From positions 3,185-14,219 of the forward strand of contig DPHE01000023.1 of assembly GCA_003521815.1 (NCBI GenBank): 11,035 bases of DNA. Direction: 5' to 3'. A program made the translations under genes and the position numbers. Position 1 is the first letter of the stretch. Every line of letters begins with the position of its first letter. A model generated the notes under the pieces. That model saw only the letters and a program-made list of their open reading frames with translations. It was not told the origin of the DNA and did not search any database. Origin of the DNA: Colwellia sp. (GTDB taxonomy: Bacteria; Pseudomonadota; Gammaproteobacteria; Enterobacterales; Alteromonadaceae). This document shows positions 8,201-11,035 of the stretch, piece after piece.

Positions 8201-9451
8201 AATAAATCAGTGACAATTGATGTGCTTGCTAATGATATAGATAGCGATGGAGACAGTTTGAGTATCACTAGTGCAAATGTTGATTTTGGTAATGTGACGA
8301 TTGTAGGCCAACAATTATACTACCAACCAGACGCTAATTTCTTTGGTTTAGCCACCATTGTTTATGGTGTGAGTGACAGTAACAATGGTATAGGCTTTGG
8401 TGATGTAACTGTCAACGTTATTGAAAATACAGCGCCTGTTACTGTAGATGATAGTGCCACTACGGATGATAGAACAGCCATAACTATTGATGTACTAGCG
8501 AACGACACTGATGTTGATAACGACGAATTAACTTTACTAAGTGTCAGTGCAGAGCAAGGTAGTATCATTATCAGCAATAATATGCTGGTTTATACGCCGC
8601 TTGCTGGTTTTAACGGTGTTGAAACCGTTACCTATCACATTAGTGATAATAATGGTGGTGAAAGTCAGGGGCAAGTTGTGGTCACAGTTAATGCCTATGA
8701 AACCATTATTATTACCAATAAATCGAGTGGTGGTAGTTTTGGGGTAATCATTTTACTGTTAGGAAGTGTAATGCTATTTATTCGACGAAAAAGCACTTTG
8801 GTGATGTCTAAAACAGCAACAGGTAAAACATTAGTGCAAGGCTTAAGTTTATGGGTACTGCTTAGCTTGAGTAGCTTAAGTTTTAGTAGTTATGCTGCTC
8901 AAGCACCAAAGTTCGACATTTTCATTAAAGCTGAACTTGGTCAAGGTAAAGCAAAAACTTCAGGGATTTCTAAGCAAGTTCCTGTTGGGGTTATTACTCA
9001 AATTGATAATAAAGCAACAAGTTGGTCTATAGGTGTAGGGGCTAACATCACCAAAGATTGGAGTGTAACACTTAGCTATGTTGATATGGGCGAAGGGTCT
9101 TTAGCAATAACGGGAGATACGCTTATCGCTAGTAAGTATCACCAAAGTGTTGCTAAAATTGTGCCTGTTTTAGTTAAAGGGATCGGACTTAATGGTCACT
9201 ATCATTTTTTACAAAGTGATCAATATAATGCCTCTGTTCTATTTGGGTTGTTAACTTGGCACAGTGATGTTGTTAGTGCCTATGAAGACCAACGCATTGA
9301 TCATGATAATGATGGTATCGATATGTATTATGGCATTGAAGGCACTTATAAAATAGATGAGGCGTGGGGAGTTAATGCTGGCATTAAGCGTTATGCGCTT
9401 GATGTTAATGATGTTGATATCGCCTATTTAGGATTGACGTATGACTTTTAA
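2255..9451 (+). CDS. giant multi-domain secreted adhesin-like protein with GlyGly-CTERM signal, fused in frame to an outer-membrane beta-barrel
   Basis: The frame is 2398 residues. The start ATG has AAGAG at 2241-2245, and residues 1 to about 29 are a signal peptide (cut near SHA/G). Domains by eye: six DUF7933/DUF11-like repeats starting near 37, 163, 285, 417, 555 and 685, each with two Cys; a Big_12-like domain 813-905; an Ig-like segment 908-1003; three He_PIG-type repeats 1006-1287; two cadherin-like domains 1288-1472; an HYR-like domain 1480-1555; a Calx-beta-like domain 1557-1657; a PKD-like domain 1660-1757; an Asp-rich Ca-binding stretch 1765-1793; a choice-of-anchor U-like domain 1797-1964 (four Cys); two cadherin-like domains 1970-2149; a GlyGly-CTERM signal 2157-2179; and a second signal peptide plus barrel 2184-2398. 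Family knowledge suggests Ca-stiffened surface adhesion and rhombosortase processing; no ligand can be named. The extension past the sorting signal is abnormal and may be a gene fusion or an indel. The open frame is certain; the single-protein reading is not. Confidence 0.8.
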   Translation: MNKKMSFIPSVFKALALVVCLMWNFLSHAGPLNTPIFSVSFSPTTIGPGSVSTMTYTIDNSAQATAVSGLTFTNTLPAGMTIASPAVALNTCLNGSDVSTPGSSVISFSDYRLGAGASCSFQVDVTSTTAGAHINTTGALSTSAGSAGTSSDTLTVDDNRPGFSMAFSPATITPGAISTLTYTIDNSANSSNTNFQSFTHSLPTGLIFSQQPNITNSCSATVVAEPSSSTLTSAGAAVSAGATCTISVDVTAPSAGVYQTKSIGLSRFGSNPSGQGSAELTVGSSFMFMTFPNASAPGTTVDLTYTINNVDRVNAAENISFTNELNATLSGLTATALPADGFCGVGSSLTIPSPITVTGANLSAGASCTFKISVLIPAGAAAGSYTNTTSVINLTLGSATTKAAATNTLAIKKAPQVSMSFLNNPVNSGENLTLRYVVTNTDTTNSATNLGFTMPINSIVSGMVTNTLPTANTCGVGSTFSDSTDDGSTRYFAFADGTIPAGGSCTFDLVLTLPAGNSSANYLLTTSTIAGTVNGDTVYGNQAQETLAVMSAAKLSLAIVEEQIVPGGQVTLEFTLDYSESAAADVSNLAFTVDLNTVLSGLTAVSTPSGDVCGAGSTISGSSILTFSSGSLSSASQCTFSVTLSVPNNATPSIITLTSSAVTGSSVGQAVNSAAASDTLVISALHLTKSFSPDVVLAGDIISLTYTLTNSSADATQISFTDSMSSVINSFAAITLPTDPCGVGSSITGTTSLTFAGGNLDSGASCTFIVALQVPAGAADGVYNSVTSNVNGTVNGSNTYSVAATATLEVQSLTALLTSTAGNPTASSPILVNINFSRDVVNFTVNDLVVNNATLANFSGSGNSYQVDLTPSSNGEVTVDLPANSVDDLVDNNVTNSSSNQLSLVYNNNAFISVLVPVANVQVQGSNFNISGTSPTEGMVIYLYSDNNNDGVVDNNTALASTSVNGGSWTLDAPVTLGNANNFLVGNQTTRAIEVIDIPTITELTNFVPVISGLPGNVAVEDSVYIFTPTVTDTNSSDVQTFSITNKPNWATFSTTTGALTGTPTNADVGTTSGIVISVADAANATVSLAAFNLTVTNTNDAPVITGTPATTVAEDAAYSFIPTVSDVDAGDTQTFSINIKPSWATFSTSTGGLTGTPTNADVGITSGIIISVADAANASVSLAAFNLTVSNTNDAPVITGTPATTVAEDAAYSFIPTVSDVDAGDTQTFSITNIPSWATFNTLTGALTGTPSRTDAADYAGIVIIVTDNASTIGTLPTFTITVTNSNEAPVADAQTLILEEDSELSIILSAEDPDGDELTYAIVTEPEHGSLVQSPNNIWVYTADKDFNGTDNFTYKALDAETDSEPVTVELTINPVNDTPVAQDDNIELTYSESGRYNLDVLNNDSDVDGDVLSIINASSAIGNASIEAGELIFQIQGVFEGEIKLQYAISDGNAVIDNDNSKANVTLVFDNHIDALLPVITLPQDIEINATALFTKVDLGVATAINSEGASVPVSLVDGVTRFAPGNNLVYWQAQDSDGFKRVVTQRVTVQPLVNIAVDSQGTEGDHYKVAVHLNGESPTYPVIVPYSISGDSDSNDHDLVSGELIIDSGLLGYIEFDTFSDGVVEADEVVIITLDDSVNVGAKSVFTLTITEDNLAPQASITVSQNNEQRTLIDKTLGEVVITSDVFDANNDDNHSYTWISVGGVLVDSDSEDTSFTFDPTNVATGQQTLSLNVTDNGESSLSTVVFVYLDIVEALPTLTDIDSDGDLTPDNAEGYGDTDNDGIADYLDNNNSRCNIQTSEISEQELYLIETEPSICLRRGINTANNQSGALLLSVNEVINDNEAINVGGFFDFILSGLPIAGQSISLVLPQRLPIPENAIYRKLTSDNGWGEFAVDTNNYYSSAAGEIGYCPAPNDDSWTLGLTAGHWCVQLTIEDGGLNDDDGIANSRIVDPSGVAVFNNNNTLPEIMSEQVVTTQNKSVTIDVLANDIDSDGDSLSITSANVDFGNVTIVGQQLYYQPDANFFGLATIVYGVSDSNNGIGFGDVTVNVIENTAPVTVDDSATTDDRTAITIDVLANDTDVDNDELTLLSVSAEQGSIIISNNMLVYTPLAGFNGVETVTYHISDNNGGESQGQVVVTVNAYETIIITNKSSGGSFGVIILLLGSVMLFIRRKSTLVMSKTATGKTLVQGLSLWVLLSLSSLSFSSYAAQAPKFDIFIKAELGQGKAKTSGISKQVPVGVITQIDNKATSWSIGVGANITKDWSVTLSYVDMGEGSLAITGDTLIASKYHQSVAKIVPVLVKGIGLNGHYHFLQSDQYNASVLFGLLTWHSDVVSAYEDQRIDHDNDGIDMYYGIEGTYKIDEAWGVNAGIKRYALDVNDVDIAYLGLTYDF
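2363..4687 (+). repeat. six DUF7933/DUF11-like coding repeats
   Basis: Six successive units of about 125-140 residues share a pattern: an opening like SFSP..I.PG, then TLTYTI.N, LTFTNTLP, a Cys in a (C)GVGS-like turn, L.AGASCTF.V with the second Cys, and a closing ..TL.V strand. The Cys pair is present in all six units, consistent with one disulfide per domain in the oxidising periplasm or outside the cell. The DNA copies are well diverged, so these are old duplications. Confidence 0.8.
5270..6115 (+). repeat. three tandem 282-bp coding repeats (He_PIG/cadherin-like Ig domains)
   Basis: The copies are 5270-5551, 5552-5833 and 5834-6115, each exactly 94 codons. Each encodes NDAPVITGTP-like, AEDAAYSF.PTVSD, DTQTFSI, P.WATF and TGALTGTP segments. 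Similarity is mosaic. Positions 5480-5664 and 5762-5946 (185 nt) differ at only about seven bases by eye, while the flanking parts of the units differ more. Copy 3 diverges in its second half. The pattern suggests recent unequal recombination or gene conversion. Confidence 0.9.
8723..8791 (+). other. GlyGly-CTERM (rhombosortase) sorting signal, internal
   Basis: Residues 2157-2179 read as Ser-Ser-Gly-Gly-Ser-Phe-Gly, then a 13-residue hydrophobic helix (VIILLLGSVMLFI), then Arg-Arg-Lys. This is the full tripartite GlyGly-CTERM layout. In known proteins (for example Vibrio cholerae VesB) rhombosortase, an intramembrane rhomboid protease, processes this signal and the mature protein reaches the surface through type II secretion. 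It is normally within a few residues of the C-terminus. Here 219 more residues follow Lys2179 in frame. Confidence 0.8.
8804..9451 (+). other. second signal peptide plus 8-stranded outer-membrane beta-barrel module (possible separate gene)
   Basis: From Met2184 the frame reads like a complete small porin-type precursor of 215 residues. It has a basic N-region (MSKTATGK), a hydrophobic stretch (about 2197-2210), a likely signal peptidase I site near SYA/A (2214), then about 183 residues of alternating beta strands. These include SWSIGVGANI, WSVTLSYVDMG and a DHDNDGID loop, and the end is AYLGLTYDF. The final Phe with hydrophobic residues at -3, -5 and -7 is the classic BAM-recognised signal, and the size suits an OmpA-transmembrane/AcfA-like 8-strand barrel. 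No good Shine-Dalgarno precedes the ATG at 8804. It may be a separate translationally coupled gene in relatives, or a real fusion here. Confidence 0.7.
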
Positions 9452-9472
9452 ATTTTAATTTGAAATATTTAT

Positions 9473-9520
9473 TTCGCACTTAATCTGGCATGCGGGTAAA
9501 CTGCATGCGCTGAGTGCAAA
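9473..9520. terminator. imperfect hairpin after the giant gene, possible terminator
   Basis: GCATGC at 9488-9493 pairs with GCATGC at 9503-9508 around a 9-nt loop. An outer GCACT (9476-9480) pairs with AGTGC (9513-9517), with TTT/AAA beyond it. The stem is interrupted by unpaired bases on both sides. It starts about 20 nt after the TAA of the giant gene. On the + strand it is followed by A-rich rather than T-rich sequence, so efficient intrinsic termination is doubtful. On the - strand the downstream sequence is moderately T-rich, so it could also serve nadK. Confidence 0.4.
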
Positions 9521-9551
9521 ATAAAGAATTCAACGACTAAAAACATAGATT

Positions 9552-9632
9552 TAGGTATAAAATCGTATGAAGTGACTATGTTATCAAATAGTACAGTTTA
9601 AAAAGAAGCTAAGTCTTTAATTATTATACCTA
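9552..9632. repeat. 9-bp perfect inverted repeat flanking 63 nt
   Basis: TAGGTATAA (9552-9560) and TTATACCTA (9624-9632) are perfect inverted copies. Further pairs overlap them: ACATAG/CTATGT (9543-9548 and 9576-9581) and TGACTA/TAGTCA (9573-9578 and 9631-9636). A six-T run follows within the next 20 nt. The 263-bp intergenic region 9452-9714 otherwise shows no coding potential. It could be a small folded repeat element or a long-looped terminator. Confidence 0.4.
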
Positions 9633-9714
9633 GTCATTGTCATTTTTTCACAACTAACAATTCATCATTTACTCTTTGTTACACTCAACTGATAACCTAT
9701 TAGATTAGTAGCGA

Positions 9715-10596
9715 TTAATAAAGTTCGTTACCCCAGCTAAGTTTGTTACGTAATACCGTAAAATAGTTATAATCAAGCGGGTGTACCAAGCGAATGGTGG
9801 ACTTGCTTTTTCTTATAATGACTTCATCTCCTGGCATAACCGCTAAAATTACATGGCCATCACAACTTACTTGTAAACTTTCTTGATTTTCATTGGCTAG
9901 TATTAGTTTAATTTCACTATCACCATCAACAACAATTGGGCGGCTAGTTAACGTATGTGGAAACATGGGTACTAAAGATAATGCATTTAAATTTGGAGTT
10001 AAAATAGGACCGCCAGCCGACATTGAGTAAGCTGTTGAACCCGTGGGAGTTGAAATAATTAAACCATCTGAACGCTGACTAAACATAAAGCAGTCATCAA
10101 TATACACCTCAAACTCTATCATACTAGCCACTTTACCAGCATGTAACACGGCTTCATTAACAGCACTGTTAGCGCTTTTTAGTTTACCGTGTCGGTAAAC
10201 TTCAGCTTCTATAATAAACCGTTGTTCCGAACGTGATTTCCCTGATAAAATTTGTGCTAAAGGCTCAATGATATCGTTAGGTGAGAGATCAGTTAAAAAG
10301 CCTAGATTGCCACGGTTTACACCAATAACGCCTATCTCAAAACAAGCTAAAACTCTAGCGGCACCTAACATATACCCATCGCCACCCACCACAATAGCTA
10401 AGTCTGCTTGTTCACCAATGTCTGTTAATGAACAAATGGTCATATTTTTAATTGCAATTGAGCTAGCGACTGATTTTTCGACTAATACCTGATATTTATT
10501 TTCAATTAAGTACTGATGTAAAGTGGTGATTGTAGCGTTAGCGCCTTGATGATCGGGCTTACCGATAAGTCCGATTGTTTTAAAGTGTTGAGCCAT
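9715..10596 (-). CDS. nadK: NAD kinase (ATP-NAD kinase)
   Basis: NadK phosphorylates NAD+ with ATP to make NADP+ in the cytoplasm and is essential in most bacteria. At 293 residues it matches the E. coli length (292), and it aligns without visible gaps near the motifs. GGDG at 71-74 includes the catalytic Asp73; NRGNLGFLTDL is at 94-104; NEAVLH (Asn-Glu pair) is at 147-152; and the glycine-rich DGLIISTPTGSTAYSMSAGGPIL region spans 177-199. A PMFPHTLTSRP segment follows, then a C-terminal HPLDYNYF. One oddity: the residue after GGDG is Tyr75, where the E. coli enzyme has Asn (GGDGNML). The Shine-Dalgarno upstream of the ATG is weak. The gene is divergent from grpE, a common gammaproteobacterial neighbour, and convergent with the giant surface gene. 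Confidence 0.97.
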   Translation of the reverse strand: MAQHFKTIGLIGKPDHQGANATITTLHQYLIENKYQVLVEKSVASSIAIKNMTICSLTDIGEQADLAIVVGGDGYMLGAARVLACFEIGVIGVNRGNLGFLTDLSPNDIIEPLAQILSGKSRSEQRFIIEAEVYRHGKLKSANSAVNEAVLHAGKVASMIEFEVYIDDCFMFSQRSDGLIISTPTGSTAYSMSAGGPILTPNLNALSLVPMFPHTLTSRPIVVDGDSEIKLILANENQESLQVSCDGHVILAVMPGDEVIIRKSKSTIRLVHPLDYNYFTVLRNKLSWGNELY

Positions 10597-10687
10597 AACA
10601 AATATTTCGTAGTTTTAATCTCTATAAGGCAAGTTTCCCCTTATTTGCATGGCTTGTAAAGTTCACTTTTGATAAAATGTTTTTAAT

Positions 10688-10708
10688 TTAGTTTTAAATT
10701 AGTTTTAA
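10688..10708. repeat. 11-bp spaced direct repeat in AT-rich DNA upstream of grpE
   Basis: TTAGTTTTAA occurs at 10688-10697 and 10699-10708, with a period of 11 bp (about one helical turn). It ends just before the sigma-32 -35 element. AT tracts in this position could act as UP-element-like or bent DNA, but no direct evidence shows it. Confidence 0.5.
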
Positions 10709-10714
10709 GTTCAG

Positions 10715-10740
10715 CTTGAATCAAACAAGCTAGACCCCAT
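10715..10740 (+). promoter_or_regulatory. sigma-32 (RpoH) heat-shock promoter for grpE
   Basis: CTTGAA at 10715-10720 and CCCCAT at 10735-10740, followed by AATTA, are separated by 14 nt. This matches the RpoH consensus (CTTGAA, 13-15 nt, CCCCAT-T). It lies 48 nt before the grpE ATG and points toward it. A 6-bp palindrome, AGCTTG/CAAGCT (10713-10718 and 10726-10731), overlaps the -35 element and the start of the spacer. Confidence 0.88.
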
Positions 10741-10777
10741 AATTAGCAACAATGTTAAAGTTTACCTAGATTTAATC

Positions 10778-10781
10778 GGAG
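10778..10781 (+). promoter_or_regulatory. grpE ribosome binding site
   Basis: GGAG at 10778-10781 lies 6 nt before the ATG at 10788 and supports this start. Confidence 0.8.
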
Positions 10782-10787
10782 TTTCTC

Positions 10788-11035
10788 ATGACAACAGAGT
10801 CAAACAACAAACCAGAGCAAGATATCACACCGGAACAATTAGCGGATGAGATAGTACAACAAGCTGAAGAGCAAGTAGAAAAACAACAAGAGCATGCAAA
10901 GGAAGTTATTAGTCTAGAGCAAGAGCTAATTAATGAATTAAAGTTAGCTGTTGCCACTGCACAATCTACTGTTAGCGACCAAAAAGACTCAGTAATTCGT
11001 GCTAAAGCTGAAGTCGACAATATTCGTCGCCGTGC
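10788..11035 (+). CDS. grpE: GrpE, DnaK nucleotide-exchange factor (5' part, cut by window end)
   Basis: GrpE dimers release ADP from DnaK and act as a thermosensor in the DnaK-DnaJ-GrpE chaperone cycle in the cytoplasm. Only the first 82 codons are in the window. The start MTTESNNKPEQD is followed by a Gln/Glu-rich, low-complexity acidic region and then a long helix of heptad-like character from about residue 41. It ends in RAKAEVDNIRRRA, the diagnostic GrpE dimer-helix motif at its usual place. The whole visible part reads as a long coiled-coil helix, as expected. Regulation by heat shock is indicated by the sigma-32 promoter upstream. nadK lies divergent, with 191 bp between the starts. 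Confidence 0.95.
   Translation, partial: MTTESNNKPEQDITPEQLADEIVQQAEEQVEKQQEHAKEVISLEQELINELKLAVATAQSTVSDQKDSVIRAKAEVDNIRRR

Noticed and set aside
8783..8800. Programmed -1 ribosomal frameshift site at the A5 run
   Set aside because: No X XXY YYZ heptamer fits the reading frame, and the zero frame is already open through the junction.
10772..11020. Antisense open frame of 82 codons over the start of grpE
   Set aside because: It is a Ser/Cys-rich shadow of the Gln/Glu-rich GrpE coding strand, which has the correct motif, ribosome site and promoter.

Overview
The window looks like chromosomal DNA of a marine gammaproteobacterium, probably Alteromonadales and perhaps Colwelliaceae (Colwellia/Thalassotalea-like). 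This placement is an inference from four things: low GC content by eye, a NadK that aligns along its whole length with my memory of E. coli NadK, a divergent nadK/grpE pair, and a GlyGly-CTERM-type surface protein. No phage, transposase, CRISPR, tRNA or rRNA gene is visible.

Layout. Positions 1-142 are AT-rich upstream DNA with a short 9-bp tandem repeat. Positions 143-2034 hold two tightly spaced + strand genes for exported proteins: a small protein of unknown function, and a 464-residue tail-fibre-like protein that ends in a Peptidase_S74 (intramolecular chaperone) domain and a coiled coil. Positions 2035-2254 are a 220-bp gap with a perfect 15-bp direct repeat and a possible promoter. Positions 2255-9451 form one very long open frame (2398 codons). 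It encodes a secreted, multi-domain, adhesin-like protein built from six Cys-paired DUF7933/DUF11-like repeats, a Big_12-like domain, three near-identical putative Ig (He_PIG) repeats, cadherin-like, Calx-beta-like and PKD-like domains, a Ca-binding Asp-rich stretch, a choice-of-anchor U-like domain and two more cadherin-like domains. It then carries a GlyGly-CTERM (rhombosortase) sorting signal.

The sorting signal should be the end of the protein. Instead the frame continues into what looks like a second complete protein, with its own Met, signal peptide and a roughly 183-residue outer-membrane beta-barrel ending in a canonical C-terminal Phe. Both alternative frames stop within a few codons of the internal ATG. 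This is either a recent (or artefactual) one-base fusion of two adjacent genes or a true surface polyprotein, and it is the most interesting feature of the window.

Positions 9452-9714 are a convergent intergenic region rich in inverted repeats. Positions 9715-10596 (- strand) are nadK (NAD kinase). Diverging from it, positions 10788-11035 are the 5' part of grpE (DnaK nucleotide-exchange factor). A near-consensus sigma-32 heat-shock promoter lies just upstream of grpE. The left 9.5 kb is thus an accessory cell-surface locus and the right 1.4 kb is core housekeeping DNA.
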